The notes: generated by a model not told the origin, from the sequence alone. A stretch of DNA of 64,000 bases from Marisediminicola senii (GCF_011057645.1 NZ_JAALGE010000006.1:19028-83027); one strand, 5' to 3'. Shown: positions 40,687 to 52,861, counted from the first letter of the stretch. Numbers and translations: made by a program.

Positions 40687-43600
40687 TCAGGCTAACGCGG
40701 CATCGGCGGCGAGCGCCTTGGTAATGCGTTGCACGCTCACCGGTTCCGCGGTGCGCAATTGTTGTGCGAACAGGCTCACCCGCAGCTCCTCGAGCAGCCA
40801 GCGCACCCGCACCAGGCGTGCCGGGGCGTCGCCGGGAAGCGGCACGGTGCCTCCCGCTGCCGCGAACTTCGCAAATGCCGTGGCCACCTCGTTCTGGGCG
40901 ACGCGATCTTGCGCGACGGCGGTGGGCAGCCGCTCGAGCCGCGCGACGATCGCTCTGAGGTACCGCGGAAGGTGCTGCAGCTGGGCGACGCCGGTGCGAG
41001 ACACGAAACCGGGGTAGATGAGCCCCGCGAGCTGGGTGCGCACGTCGGAGAGCGCGGGCAGCAGGGTCATGCTCGTCGCCTGGCTGATGGCGCGTTCGAC
41101 GTCACGGCTGCCCGCGATGGTCGCGGTCACGGTGGTGACGACGGCGTAGAGCGAATCGATGAGGCCGGCCGAGATGCGGGTGCGGGCGGCTTCGAAGTCG
41201 TCGCGGGTCCAGATGAGGCCGTCGGGGTGGTGCTCGCGCAACGCGGCATCCATCACCGCCACCAGGCAGTCATCGAACAGCGCCTGCACGTTCTGGTACG
41301 GGCTCGCCGCGAGGGTGAGCTTCTCCTTCTGGCTCAGGTGGTCGCGCACCCAGGAGAGCGGCGACGGCACGGTGAGGAGGAGAAGGCGACGGATGCCGCC
41401 GGGCATGGCCAGCGCCTGGTCCGCGGGCGTGCTCATCACCCGGATCGACACGCTCGCGCCATCGTCGACGAGGGTCGGGAACCCGCGGATGACGCTGCCG
41501 GCCTGCCGGGTGTCGACGAGTTTCGGCAGCTCGTCGAAGTCCCACGTCGTCAGGCCGGCGCGCTCGAGGGAGTGCGGTGTGCGCTGCATGACCTTGGCGA
41601 CGGTTTCGCGGGCGCGGGTCTTGAGCTTGTGCTGCAGGGACTCGAGGTCCTTGGCGTGGGCGACCTGGCGACCGTTGTCGTCGATGACGGCGAAGGTGAT
41701 GCGCAGGTGCGGGGGAAGCCGCTCGGTGTCGAAGTCGTCGACGTCGACCGGGGTGTGCGTCTTGCGGCGGATGACCTCGGCGAGGTACGCCGTGATCGAC
41801 GTCTCCTCGAGCTCCTCGAGCGGCACGCCCGCCGCGCCCTCGAGCAGGCGCCTCGACCAGTCGGCGGCCGGTACGACGTTGCGGCGGATCGCCTTCGGCA
41901 GGCTCTTGATCAGCGCCGTCACGAGCTCTTCGCGGAGGCCCGGCACCTGCCAGTCGAAGCCGGCGGGCGAGAGCCGGGCGAGCAGGGCGAGCGGCACCAT
42001 GACGGTGACCCCGTCGTCGTCGGCTCCCGGTTCGAAGCGGTACTTGACCTTGAGCTTCTGGTCGCCCTGCTGCCAGGTGCTGGGGAAGGCGTTCTCGTCG
42101 ACGCGCGTCTCATCTGGCTCGTCGACGAGGTTCTCGGCGGTCATGGTGAGCAGGTCGGGGGTGTCGACGCGCGCCTTGCGCCACCAGGTCTCGAACGAGC
42201 GGGCCGAGAACACGGTGGCGGGCAGGCGCCGGTGGTAGAACTCGAACACCGCCTCGTCGTCGACGAGGATGTCGCGGCGTCGGGTGCGTTCCTCGAGCTC
42301 GGTGAGCTCCTTGCGCAGCTTCTTGTTCGCCCGCTCGAACGCCGAGAGGCGCTGGTCGGTGCGCGAGAGATCCCAGTCGCCCTCGACGAGTGCGTGCCTG
42401 ATGAACAGCTCGCGGGCGTACGCCGGATCGACGCGGGAGAACTGCACGGGACGACGCTGCACGAGCGGCACCCCGTAGAGGGTCACCCGCTCGTGGGCGA
42501 CCACGGCGCCCTGCTTCTTCTCCCAGTGCGGCTCGCTGTAGCTGCGCTTGACGAGGTCGCCCGCGAGGGACTCGGCCCACGCCGGATCGATGGCGGCGTT
42601 GACGCGAGCGAAGAGACGGCTGGTCTCGACTAGTTCGGAGCTCATGACGGCATCCGGCTGCTTCTTCGCCAGGGCGGAGCCGGGGAAGATCAGGAACCGC
42701 ACCTGGCGGGCACCGATGTAGTCCTTCTTCTGCACGTCCTTGATGCCGATCTGGCTGAGCAGGCCGGCGAGCAGCGACTTGTGGATGCCGGCGGGGTTGA
42801 CGCTCTCCTCGCCGATGGTGAGCCCGAGCGGCTTGGCCATGCGCTGCAGCTGCCGGTAGACGTCGCCCCATTCACGAATGCGAAGGAAGTTGAGGTACTC
42901 GGCCTTGCACAGGCGCCGGAACGCGCTGGAGGAGAGCTCGCGCTCCTTCTCCTTCGTGTAGTTCCAGAGGTTCAGCAGGGTGAGGAAGTCGCTCGTCGGG
43001 TCGGTGAAGCGCGCGTGCTGCTGGTCGGCCTGCGCGCGCTTCTCGAGGGGGCGCTCGCGGGGATCCTGGATGCTCAGAGCTGCGACGATGGCCATCACCT
43101 CGCGGGTGGTGCCGTGCTTCTTCGACTCGATGACCATGCGGGCGAGGCGCGGGTCGATGGGCAGCTGGGCGAGCTGCTTGCCGATCGCGGTGATCTCGTG
43201 GGTGGCGCCGGCGGCGCTGCTCGGCCCGGTCTTCGTGCCAGCGCCCTTGGGCAGGCGCACGGCGCCGAGCTCGCTGAGCAGGTCGAGGCCGTCCTTGATG
43301 CCGCGGGAGTCCGGCGGCTGCAGGAACGGGAACGCCGCGATGTCGCCGAGCCCGAGCGAGATCATCTGCAGGATCACGGCCGCGAGGTTGGTGCGCAGGA
43401 TCTCGGGCTCGGTGTACTCCGGGCGCTTCTGAAGGTCGAGCTCGGAGTACAGGCGGATCGCGATACCGTCGCTGGTGCGGCCGGACCGCCCGGAGCGCTG
43501 CATGGCCGACGCCTGCGAGATGGCCTCGATCGGCAGTCGCTGCACCTTCGAGCGCACGCTGTACCGCGAGATACGGGCCATTCCGGCATCGATGACGTAC

Positions 43601-44571
43601 CGGATGCCGGGCACGGTGAGACTCGTCTCGGCCACGTTCGTCGCCAGCACGATACGGCGCCGCACGCCCCCGCCGGTGGACGGGCGGAACACCTTGTGCT
43701 GGTCGGCGGCGCTCAGCCGGCCGTACAGGGGGAGCACCTCGGTGCCGGGCAGGTTGCGGCCCCGAATGGCTTCTTCGGCGTCGCGGATCTCGTTCTCGCC
43801 GCTGAGGAACACCAGCACGTCGCCGCTCGACTCGCGGGCCAGCTCGTCGAGGGCCGCGTTGATGCCGTCGATGGGGTCGAGGTCGGGTTCCACCTCGGCG
43901 GGCGCGGCGGATGCGGCATCCACCTCGACCGCATCGGGCACCAGTGGGCGATACCGCACCTCGACCGGGAACGTGCGACCGGAGACGGACACGATCGGGG
44001 CGCCGTCGAAGTGCTTCGAGAAGCTCTCGGGGTCGATGGTCGCCGAGGTGATGATGACCTTGAGGTCGGGGCGGCGGGGGAGCAGTTGCTTGAGGTAGCC
44101 GAGCAGGAAGTCGATGGTGAGGCTGCGCTCGTGCGCCTCGTCGATGATGATCGCGTCGTACTTCTTGAGCGTGCGGTCGCGGTGGATCTCGTTGAGCAGG
44201 ATGCCGTCGGTCATCAGCTTGACCTTGGTGTGCTGGCCGACCCGGTCGGTGAAGCGCACCTGGTAGCCGACGAGCCCGCCGACCTCCTCGCCCAGCTCCT
44301 CGGCGATGCGCTCGGCGATGGTGCGCGCGGCGATGCGGCGGGGCTGCGTGTGCCCGATGCTCTGCCGGCCGAGTTCGAGCAGGATCTTCGGCAGCTGGGT
44401 GGTCTTGCCCGACCCGGTCTCGCCGGCGACGATGACGACCTGGTTGTCGCGGATGACGTCGGCGATCTCGCCGCGCATCTGGCTGACCGGCAGCTCTTCG
44501 GGATAGTGGATCACCATCGGCGGCGCGCCGTTCGCCGCGTTCGCGCCGGTAGGTGTGTCGAGAGAAGTCAT
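40687..44571 (-). CDS. hrpA: ATP-dependent RNA helicase HrpA
   Basis: A 1294-residue DEAH-box helicase. Motif I is VAGETGSGKTTQLPK, motif II IIIDEAHERS, motif III SATI, motif VI QRSGRSGRTSDG. The HA2/OB-like C-terminal half and the long HrpA-specific extension are present (FPLLE-type segments and RxRARETVAKVMQR near the end). It unwinds RNA, including ribosome and mRNA structures. The start is the ATG at 44571 with GGAGG nine bases before it. The stop is three bases from lacI. The neighbouring acyl-CoA ligase is divergent. Confidence 0.95.
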   Translation of the reverse strand: MTSLDTPTGANAANGAPPMVIHYPEELPVSQMRGEIADVIRDNQVVIVAGETGSGKTTQLPKILLELGRQSIGHTQPRRIAARTIAERIAEELGEEVGGLVGYQVRFTDRVGQHTKVKLMTDGILLNEIHRDRTLKKYDAIIIDEAHERSLTIDFLLGYLKQLLPRRPDLKVIITSATIDPESFSKHFDGAPIVSVSGRTFPVEVRYRPLVPDAVEVDAASAAPAEVEPDLDPIDGINAALDELARESSGDVLVFLSGENEIRDAEEAIRGRNLPGTEVLPLYGRLSAADQHKVFRPSTGGGVRRRIVLATNVAETSLTVPGIRYVIDAGMARISRYSVRSKVQRLPIEAISQASAMQRSGRSGRTSDGIAIRLYSELDLQKRPEYTEPEILRTNLAAVILQMISLGLGDIAAFPFLQPPDSRGIKDGLDLLSELGAVRLPKGAGTKTGPSSAAGATHEITAIGKQLAQLPIDPRLARMVIESKKHGTTREVMAIVAALSIQDPRERPLEKRAQADQQHARFTDPTSDFLTLLNLWNYTKEKERELSSSAFRRLCKAEYLNFLRIREWGDVYRQLQRMAKPLGLTIGEESVNPAGIHKSLLAGLLSQIGIKDVQKKDYIGARQVRFLIFPGSALAKKQPDAVMSSELVETSRLFARVNAAIDPAWAESLAGDLVKRSYSEPHWEKKQGAVVAHERVTLYGVPLVQRRPVQFSRVDPAYARELFIRHALVEGDWDLSRTDQRLSAFERANKKLRKELTELEERTRRRDILVDDEAVFEFYHRRLPATVFSARSFETWWRKARVDTPDLLTMTAENLVDEPDETRVDENAFPSTWQQGDQKLKVKYRFEPGADDDGVTVMVPLALLARLSPAGFDWQVPGLREELVTALIKSLPKAIRRNVVPAADWSRRLLEGAAGVPLEELEETSITAYLAEVIRRKTHTPVDVDDFDTERLPPHLRITFAVIDDNGRQVAHAKDLESLQHKLKTRARETVAKVMQRTPHSLERAGLTTWDFDELPKLVDTRQAGSVIRGFPTLVDDGASVSIRVMSTPADQALAMPGGIRRLLLLTVPSPLSWVRDHLSQKEKLTLAASPYQNVQALFDDCLVAVMDAALREHHPDGLIWTRDDFEAARTRISAGLIDSLYAVVTTVTATIAGSRDVERAISQATSMTLLPALSDVRTQLAGLIYPGFVSRTGVAQLQHLPRYLRAIVARLERLPTAVAQDRVAQNEVATAFAKFAAAGGTVPLPGDAPARLVRVRWLLEELRVSLFAQQLRTAEPVSVQRITKALAADAALA

Positions 44572-44728
44572 CAGCCCTCCATCGTACGTCGCGCCGGCCG
44601 CGGCATCCTGCGCGGCCAGCGGTCGCCGACGTAGGATTCGCATGCCGGCTTCGGAGCAGCAGCGGGGGTTCCCGTGCACGCGTGCTGATACACCGGGGCG
44701 TCAACGACGACCGAGAGGCACCACCGCC

Positions 44729-46279
44729 ATGACCTCGCACTTCAGCACGATGTCCGTCGCCGCCATCCTCGCCGAGAGCGCCGCGCGCTTCGCGGACACG
44801 GTCGCCGTGGTCGTGGGCGACGAGGAGACGACGTACCGCGACCTGTGGCGGCAATCCCGGGAGTATGCCGGGGCGCTCGCGGCACGCGGCATCCACCCCG
44901 GCGATCCCGTCGCGGTGCTCATTCCCAACGTCGCCGACTTTCCGCGGGTCTACTACGCCGTGCTCGCGCTCGGCGGTGTCGTGGTGCCCATCCACGCGCT
45001 GCTGAAATCGGAGGAGATCGAGTACGTGCTGCGCGACAGCGGAGCGACACTGCTGGTCTGCGCGGCGCCGCTGCTCGGCGAGGGCGCGAAGGGTGCGGCG
45101 CTCGCCGGAGTCGACGTGGTGAGCGTGCTGATTCCGGATGACAGGACAGGCGAGCTGCCGTTCGCCCGCCTCGAAGACGAGGCGCGCGCGGCCGAGCCGA
45201 TCGACACCTACGTGCCGCGCGACCCGTTCGACACCGCCACCATCCTCTACACGAGCGGAACGACCGGCCAGCCGAAGGGCGCGGAGGGATGCCACCTCGC
45301 GCTGGTCGAGCAGGTCAACGTGCTGCTGCTGAGCACCTTCGACCTGCGCCCGGAGGATCGCGTGCTCGGCTGCCTGCCCCTGTTCCACACCTTCGGGCAG
45401 ACCTGCGCGATGAACACGTCGTTCCGCGCCGGGGCGACCGTGGTGATGGTGCCGCGGTTCGACGGCGACTCCGCCCTGCAGACCATGGTCGACCAGCGGT
45501 GCACGATCTTCATGGGGGTGCCGACGATGTACATCGCGCTGCTCGACGCGGCGACGCGCAACCCCGAGCGGCCCGCGCTGCGGTACGCGATCTCCGGCGG
45601 GGCGGCGATCCCGGTCGCGGTGATCGAGCGGTTCCGCGACGAGTTCGACGCCGAGATCCACGAGGGATACGGGCTCACCGAGACCAGCCCGGTGGCGACC
45701 TTCAACCACGTGGGGCGGCCCACCCACCCCGGCACTGTCGGCCAGGCGCTGTGGGGCGTCGAGATCGCGATCGGCAACGCCAACGTGCAGGGGACCGTCG
45801 AGATGCTCGAGCTGGGCGAGCTCGGGGAGATCCTGATCCGCGGTCACAACATCATGAAGGGCTACCTCGGGCGCCCCGACGACACGGCGAAGGCGATCGT
45901 CGACGGCTGGTTCCGCACCGGCGACCTCGGCACCCTCGATGCCGACGGCTACGTCACGATCGTCGACCGCACGAAGGACATGATCCTGCGCAACGGCTAC
46001 AACGTGTACCCGCGCGAAGTGGAGGAGGCGTTGGCGAAGCATCCGGATGTCTCGATCTGCGCGGTCTTCGGCATCGCCCACGACACCCACGGGCAGGAGA
46101 TCGTGGCCGCCGTCGTGCTCAAGCCGGGCGCGACCGCGACGGCGCAGCAGCTGATGGCGTTCACGCGGGAGCACGTGGCGTCGTACAAGTACCCGCGCTA
46201 CGTGCACCTGGTCGACGCGCTGCCGCTCGGCCCGAGCGGCAAGGTGCTGAAGCGGGAGCTCGTGGCGCGGTTCGAATAG
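44729..46279 (+). CDS. Long-chain acyl-CoA ligase-like AMP-forming enzyme
   Basis: A 516-residue ANL-family enzyme. The P-loop is YTSGTTGQPKG, the A5 motif GYGLTETSPVA, A7 GWFRTGDLGTLD, the hinge DRTKDMILRNGYNVYPREVEE and the catalytic lysine in GPSGKVLKRELV close to the C terminus. It activates fatty or other carboxylic acids as CoA esters. Gene context gives no clear pathway; it stands between hrpA and an uncharacterised membrane protein. The ATG at 44729 has GAGAGG ten bases upstream and is the first in-frame methionine of the conserved region. Confidence 0.88.
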   Translation: MTSHFSTMSVAAILAESAARFADTVAVVVGDEETTYRDLWRQSREYAGALAARGIHPGDPVAVLIPNVADFPRVYYAVLALGGVVVPIHALLKSEEIEYVLRDSGATLLVCAAPLLGEGAKGAALAGVDVVSVLIPDDRTGELPFARLEDEARAAEPIDTYVPRDPFDTATILYTSGTTGQPKGAEGCHLALVEQVNVLLLSTFDLRPEDRVLGCLPLFHTFGQTCAMNTSFRAGATVVMVPRFDGDSALQTMVDQRCTIFMGVPTMYIALLDAATRNPERPALRYAISGGAAIPVAVIERFRDEFDAEIHEGYGLTETSPVATFNHVGRPTHPGTVGQALWGVEIAIGNANVQGTVEMLELGELGEILIRGHNIMKGYLGRPDDTAKAIVDGWFRTGDLGTLDADGYVTIVDRTKDMILRNGYNVYPREVEEALAKHPDVSICAVFGIAHDTHGQEIVAAVVLKPGATATAQQLMAFTREHVASYKYPRYVHLVDALPLGPSGKVLKRELVARFE

Positions 46280-46311
46280 GGAGCGTAGGGGCGCGGGGTC
46301 GAACAAACCTA

Positions 46312-46341
46312 TTGACTCCGCAGAGTGGTTTGCGTTACAAA
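46312..46341 (+). promoter_or_regulatory. Promoter with leaderless start for the membrane protein
   Basis: TTGACT (46312-46317) and TACAAA (46336-46341) are separated by 18 bases. The -10 box lies six bases before the ATG at 46348. Confidence 0.55.
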
Positions 46342-46347
46342 GTAGGT

Positions 46348-47049
46348 ATGACTCCAGCAAACGCATCGGGCCATGTGCCCCACGACTCTTCCCGCCCCGG
46401 CGCCGATTCCGGCGCCAGCACCCACGACGACACCCCGCCCGACGCCGCCGAGGCGATGGCGCTCCTCACGGCCCAGCAGAAGCGCGTGGACTCCGAGATG
46501 ATGGGCCCGGTCCCGTGGCTCTACGGCATCTGGGGCATTGCCTGGCTGGTCGGCTTTCTGCTCCTCTGGTCGGCGTGGCCGGATGGCAACCCGTGGTTCA
46601 CGGTGCCGTGGGCCGTCGCCATTCCGGGCTACGCGATCCTCATCCTCGGAGCGATCGTCGCCTCGGTCGTCTTCGGCATCCGCATCAACCGCGGAGTGCG
46701 CGGTACCTCCGACTTCCAGGGAATGGTCTACGGGCTGTCCTGGTCGATCTGCGGCACCGCATTCACCGCGCTCGGCGTCGGCTTGATCGACAACGGCCTC
46801 AGCCCAGAGCTGGCGTCGGTGTATTTCCCCTCGGCATTCGGGCTCATGGTCGGCACGCTCTACCTCGGGGGAGCCGCGCTCTGGCGGGACAGGACACAGC
46901 TCGTCACCGGTATCGCCCTGCTCGTCGTGGCATCCATCGCCCCGTTCTTCGGGTACCCGCACAACAACCTCGTGACGGCCGTGCTCGGTGGCGGGGCGTT
47001 CCTCGCCGGTGCCGTGGCATCCATCGCCCAGCTCCGCCGAACGCGGTGA
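46348..47049 (+). CDS. Hypothetical membrane protein, cotranscribed with a winged-helix regulator
   Basis: I do not recognise the family. The protein has 233 residues: about 50 hydrophilic residues rich in Ala/Asp/His (HDSSRPGADSGASTHDDTPP), then six hydrophobic helices (about residues 55-72, 82-102, 122-140, 150-165, 180-195 and 205-225). A charged DSEMMGPVPWLYGIWGIAWLVGF precedes the first helix. The winged-helix gene follows seven bases later and probably forms an operon; in many bacteria such regulator pairs respond to membrane state. The ATG is leaderless. Confidence 0.7.
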   Translation: MTPANASGHVPHDSSRPGADSGASTHDDTPPDAAEAMALLTAQQKRVDSEMMGPVPWLYGIWGIAWLVGFLLLWSAWPDGNPWFTVPWAVAIPGYAILILGAIVASVVFGIRINRGVRGTSDFQGMVYGLSWSICGTAFTALGVGLIDNGLSPELASVYFPSAFGLMVGTLYLGGAALWRDRTQLVTGIALLVVASIAPFFGYPHNNLVTAVLGGGAFLAGAVASIAQLRRTR

Positions 47050-47055
47050 CCGGCC

Positions 47056-47352
47056 GTGACTGAACTCGACCCGGTGATCCACGCGGCCGCCCGGCTGCGC
47101 ATCACCGCCAGCCTTGCGGCCATCCCGGTCGGTGACCGCATCGCGTTCCCGCGACTGCAGGAGCTGCTCGACATGACCGCCGGGAACCTCTCCACCCACC
47201 TGCGCAAGCTCGAGGATGCGGAGTACGTGACCGTGACCAAGACGCACCAGGGGCGCTCGCCCGCCACCTACCTCGAACTGAGCAAGCGCGGCCGGCGCGC
47301 GTTCGAGGACTACATGGACGCCCTGCGGAGCGTGCTGGGGGAGACGCCGTGA
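47056..47352 (+). CDS. Winged-helix transcriptional regulator
   Basis: A 98-residue DNA-binding protein, a stand-alone winged helix of the DUF winged-helix/ArsR-like type. The recognition helix lies in AFPRLQELLDMTAGNLSTHLRKLEDAEYV, and a wing follows with TVTKTHQGRSPATYLELSKRG. No effector domain or metal cysteines are present, so it is not a metal sensor. It probably controls the preceding membrane protein. GTG start at 47056. Confidence 0.83.
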   Translation: MTELDPVIHAAARLRITASLAAIPVGDRIAFPRLQELLDMTAGNLSTHLRKLEDAEYVTVTKTHQGRSPATYLELSKRGRRAFEDYMDALRSVLGETP

Positions 47353-47396
47353 AGCGGCCAGGGGCAGGCCCCCCGGGCCGCGCCGCACGCACGGCC

Positions 47397-47402
47397 TAGG
47401 CT
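47397..47402 (+). promoter_or_regulatory. -10 box of the leaderless prp operon
   Basis: TAGGCT lies six bases before the GTG at 47409. No ribosome binding site is visible. Confidence 0.5.
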
Positions 47403-47408
47403 GGGCGG

Positions 47409-48917
47409 GTGCAGCCAATCGAGGTACGCGTCCACCGCAGCGACGAGAATCTGGCCAGGGAACACCAACTCGCATGGAAGATCGCGGAGGTCGCCGCCGA
47501 CCCGGTCGCGGTCACCGACGAGGTGGTCGACATGGTGATCAACCGCATCATCGACAACGCGGCCGTCGCCGTCGCATCCCTCACCAGGGCCCCCGTCGTC
47601 GCAGCCCGCGCCCAGGCGGAGGCGCACCCGTACGCGCCGGGTGCCACCGTCTTCGGCGCGACCGGCCGCTACAGCCCCGAGTGGGCGGCATGGGCCAACG
47701 GGGTCGCCGTGCGCGAACTCGACTACCACGACACGTTCCTCGCCGCCGAGTACTCGCACCCCGGCGACAACATCCCGCCGATCCTCGCCGTCGCCCAGCA
47801 CGCCGGCTGCACCGGGGCCGACCTGGTTCGCGGCATCGCCACCGGCTACGAGATCCAGGTCGACCTGGTCAAGGCCATCAGCCTGCACAAGCACAAGATC
47901 GACCACGTCGCCCACCTCGGCCCGAGCGCCGCCGCCGGCATCGGCACCCTGCTGCACCTCGACGTCGAGACGATCTTCCAGGCCGTCGGCCAGGCCCTGC
48001 ACACCACGACCGCCACCCGGCAGTCCCGCAAGGGCGAGATCTCCACCTGGAAGGCGCACGCCCCCGCCTTCGCCGGCAAGATGGCGGTCGAGGCCGTCGA
48101 CCGGGCGATGCGCGGCCAGACCAGCCCGACCCCGATCTACGAGGGAGAGGACGGCGTGATCGCCTGGCTCCTCGACGGACCGGATGCCCGCTACCAGGTG
48201 TCACTCCCCGCGGCGGGCGAGCCCAAGCTTGGCATCCTCGACAGCTACACCAAGGAGCACTCCGCCGAATACCAGGCGCAGGCCCTCATCGACCTCGCCC
48301 GCAAGCTGCACGGCGAGCACCCGGAGCTGCGTGACGGCACGCGCATCGCGAGCGTCGTCATCCACACCTCGCACCACACCCACAACGTCATCGGATCCGG
48401 CGCCAACGACCCGCAGAAGTACGACCCGACCGCGAGCCGCGAGACCCTCGACCACTCGATCCCGTACATCTTCACCGTCGCCTTCCAGGACGGCGAGTGG
48501 CACCACGAGCGCTCGTACGCCCCCGAGCGCGCCGCCCGCCTCGACACCCTCACCCTGTGGCGCTCCGTCACCACCGCCGAGGACGCCGAGTGGACCCGCC
48601 GCTACCACTCCACCGACCCGGCAGAGAAGGCGTTCGGCGGACGCGTCGAGATCCTCCTCACCGACGGCACCCGCATCGTCGACGAGATCGCCGTCGCCGA
48701 CGCGCACCCCCTCGGCGCACGTCCCTTCGCCCGCCAGCAATACATCGACAAATTCCGGATGCTGGCCGCCGACGTTCTCGACGACGCCGAGACAGAACGC
48801 TTTCTCGACCTCGTCCAGCGCCTCCCCGCGCTGACCGCCGACGAGCTCGGCGGCCTCACGGTCACCGCGCGAGGCGGACTCATCGACCCGGCCGACGCGC
48901 CACGAGGACTCTTCTGA
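47409..48917 (+). CDS. prpD: 2-Methylcitrate dehydratase (MmgE/PrpD family)
   Basis: A 502-residue MmgE/PrpD protein that dehydrates 2-methylcitrate in the propionate-degrading methylcitrate cycle. Typical parts are [53 protein letters not shown] (metal-free active site with conserved H and D), [31 protein letters not shown], and the C-terminal YKYD-equivalent [20 protein letters not shown]. Only the downstream partners fix the function. Its stop overlaps the prpB start by one base (TGATG), and the GTG is leaderless. Confidence 0.93.
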   Translation: MQPIEVRVHRSDENLAREHQLAWKIAEVAADPVAVTDEVVDMVINRIIDNAAVAVASLTRAPVVAARAQAEAHPYAPGATVFGATGRYSPEWAAWANGVAVRELDYHDTFLAAEYSHPGDNIPPILAVAQHAGCTGADLVRGIATGYEIQVDLVKAISLHKHKIDHVAHLGPSAAAGIGTLLHLDVETIFQAVGQALHTTTATRQSRKGEISTWKAHAPAFAGKMAVEAVDRAMRGQTSPTPIYEGEDGVIAWLLDGPDARYQVSLPAAGEPKLGILDSYTKEHSAEYQAQALIDLARKLHGEHPELRDGTRIASVVIHTSHHTHNVIGSGANDPQKYDPTASRETLDHSIPYIFTVAFQDGEWHHERSYAPERAARLDTLTLWRSVTTAEDAEWTRRYHSTDPAEKAFGGRVEILLTDGTRIVDEIAVADAHPLGARPFARQQYIDKFRMLAADVLDDAETERFLDLVQRLPALTADELGGLTVTARGGLIDPADAPRGLF

Positions 48918-49810
48918 TGCTGTACTCCACCGTCACCCCCGCCGACAAGCGCCAGGCCCTGCGCGCCGCCCTCGCCACCGGCGAGCTGCAGCGCTTTCCC
49001 GGCGCGTTCAACCCGCTGAGCGCGAAGCTCATCGGCGACAAGGGCTTCGAGGGCGTCTACATCTCCGGCGCCGTCATCTCGGCCGACCTGGGCCTCCCCG
49101 ACATCGGCCTGACCACCCTCACCGAGGTCGCCACGCGCGCGCAGCAGATCTCGCGCATGACCGACCTGCCCAGCATCGTCGACGCCGACACCGGCTTCGG
49201 CGAACCGATGAACGTCGCCCGCACCGTGCAGGCGCTCGAGGACGCCGGCGTCGCGGGACTCCACATCGAGGACCAGGTCAACCCCAAGCGCTGCGGACAC
49301 CTCGACGGCAAGGCCGTGGTCGACGCAGACACCGCGATCAAGCGCATCCGCTCGGCCGCCGACGCGCGCCGCGACCCGAACCTGCTGATCATGGCGCGCA
49401 CCGACATCCGCGCCATCGAGGGGATGGATGCCGCGGTCGACCGCGCCAAGGCGCTCGTCGACGCCGGAGCAGACGCGATCTTTCCCGAGGCGATGCGCGA
49501 CCTCGCCGAGTTCGAGGCGATGTGCGCCGCGGTCGACGTTCCGGTGCTCGCGAACATGACCGAGTTCGGCAAGAGCGAACTGTTCACCACGCGGCAGCTG
49601 GCCGACACCGGGGTGCGCATCGTCATCTACCCGGTCAGCCTGCTGCGCCTCGCGATGGGAGCCGCCGAGCGCGGCCTCGACACCCTCGTCGCCGACGGCA
49701 CCCTGCAGCCGACGGTCGCCGACATGCAGACCCGCGCCCGCCTCTACGAACTGCTCGACTACGAGGCGTACAACGCGTTCGACAGCTCCATCTACGACTT
49801 CACGCTGTAA
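48917..49810 (+). CDS. prpB: 2-Methylisocitrate lyase
   Basis: A 297-residue isocitrate-lyase-superfamily enzyme that splits 2-methylisocitrate into pyruvate and succinate. The active-site loop HIEDQVNPKRCGHLDGK carries the KRCGH cysteine motif of the lyases. VDADTGFGEPMNVARTV binds magnesium and substrate, and ADAIFPEAM and TEFGKSELF complete the site. The start overlaps the prpD stop; a 45-base gap follows before prpC. It has the expected length for PrpB. Confidence 0.95.
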   Translation: MLYSTVTPADKRQALRAALATGELQRFPGAFNPLSAKLIGDKGFEGVYISGAVISADLGLPDIGLTTLTEVATRAQQISRMTDLPSIVDADTGFGEPMNVARTVQALEDAGVAGLHIEDQVNPKRCGHLDGKAVVDADTAIKRIRSAADARRDPNLLIMARTDIRAIEGMDAAVDRAKALVDAGADAIFPEAMRDLAEFEAMCAAVDVPVLANMTEFGKSELFTTRQLADTGVRIVIYPVSLLRLAMGAAERGLDTLVADGTLQPTVADMQTRARLYELLDYEAYNAFDSSIYDFTL

Positions 49811-49855
49811 ACCGACGGTCACCGCCGACCGCCGCCGACACGAAGGAGCATCCCC

Positions 49856-51801
<1,946 letters not shown>

Positions 51802-51829
51802 GCACTGCGCTACCGAACGCAGCGAGCCG

Positions 51830-51863
51830 ACGGCGGGCCGGGGGAAGACCCCCGGCCCGCCGT
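51830..51863 (+). terminator. Terminator of the prp operon
   Basis: A 15-base stem: ACGGCGGGCCGGGGG (51830-51844) pairs perfectly with CCCCCGGCCCGCCGT (51849-51863) around AAGA. There is only a short T-containing tail. Confidence 0.75.
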
Positions 51864-51959
51864 TCGCTGTATGCCCGCTGGGCGACCAATCCGAATGCCG
51901 GGGCGGTTCGAACACAGTGGGTAGGCCCGCAGTATCGCGGGCGCGAAAGGAACGTCACG

Positions 51960-52796
51960 ATGACCGAGATCACCGCACACCACGGACTGTTCAAGAACAC
52001 GAACCTGCACGTCGACGACACCGGTGGATCCGGTCGCCCCGTCGTACTCATCCACGGCTGGCCGCTCTCCGGCGAATCCTGGTCGGAGCAGGTGCCCGTG
52101 CTGGCCGCCGCCGGCTACCGCGTCATCACCTACGACCGCCGCGGCTTCGGCCGCAGCGACAAGCCCAAGACGGGCTACGACTACGACACCCTCACCGACG
52201 ACCTGCACTCGCTGCTCGAAGAGCTCGATCTGCGTGACGTGACCCTCATCGGGTTCTCGATGGGCGGCGGCGAGGTGGCCAGGTACTTCTCCCGTTTCGG
52301 TGACGAGCGCGTGCGCAGCGTGGTGTTCGCCTCCGCGGTGCCGCCGTACCTGCTCACGAGCGACGACAACCCGGAGGGTCCGCTGTCGGCCGACGCCGCG
52401 GCATCCATGACCGCCGGCCTCACCGCCGACGAGAATGAGTTCTACGACGGCTTCACCACCGACTTCTTCTCGGTCGACGGCGTGCTCAAGGTCACCGAGC
52501 AGCAGCGCCAGGACGCCATCGCGCTCGCGAAGCAGTCGAGCAAGGTCGCGGCCCTCGCCGCCATGGCCTCGTTCGGGTCGACCGACTTTCGGGGTGACCT
52601 GCCGCGCGTGACCGTGCCGACCCTCGTCATCCACGGCGACGGCGACGGCACCGTGCCGTTCGAGGGATCCGGTGCGCGCACCCACGCGGCGATCGCGCAC
52701 AGCGAGCTCGTCGTCATCGCGGGCGCACCCCACGGCGTGAACGTCAGCCACGCCGACGAATGGAACCGCGCCGTGCTGGAGTTCCTGAAGAAGTAA
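51960..52796 (+). CDS. Alpha/beta hydrolase, non-heme chloroperoxidase type
   Basis: A 278-residue hydrolase of the bacterial haloperoxidase/esterase branch. The nucleophile S100 lies in IGFSMGGGE, the acid near residue 229 in VIHGDGDGTVPF and the histidine in AGAPHGVNVSHADEW. The oxyanion hole HGWPLSG follows the first strand. Such enzymes hydrolyse esters and can perhydrolyse acids; the real substrate is unknown. AAAGGA eight bases before the ATG is its binding site. A hairpin follows the gene. Confidence 0.9.
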   Translation: MTEITAHHGLFKNTNLHVDDTGGSGRPVVLIHGWPLSGESWSEQVPVLAAAGYRVITYDRRGFGRSDKPKTGYDYDTLTDDLHSLLEELDLRDVTLIGFSMGGGEVARYFSRFGDERVRSVVFASAVPPYLLTSDDNPEGPLSADAAASMTAGLTADENEFYDGFTTDFFSVDGVLKVTEQQRQDAIALAKQSSKVAALAAMASFGSTDFRGDLPRVTVPTLVIHGDGDGTVPFEGSGARTHAAIAHSELVVIAGAPHGVNVSHADEWNRAVLEFLKK

Positions 52797-52827
52797 CCAC
52801 CCGCAGGACCTCGCGCCGCGAGCCACG

Positions 52828-52861
52828 CACCGCGCCCCAAGCACACGCTCCGGGCGCGGTG
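52828..52861 (+). terminator. GC-rich hairpin after the alpha/beta hydrolase
   Basis: CACCGCGCCC (52828-52837) pairs with GGGCGCGGTG (52852-52861). No T run follows. Confidence 0.5.

Noticed and set aside
42872..46366. 1164-codon frame opposite the acyl-CoA ligase and in a shadow frame of hrpA
   Set aside because: Spans parts of two real genes and is made of Arg/Gly/Ala-rich low-complexity text.
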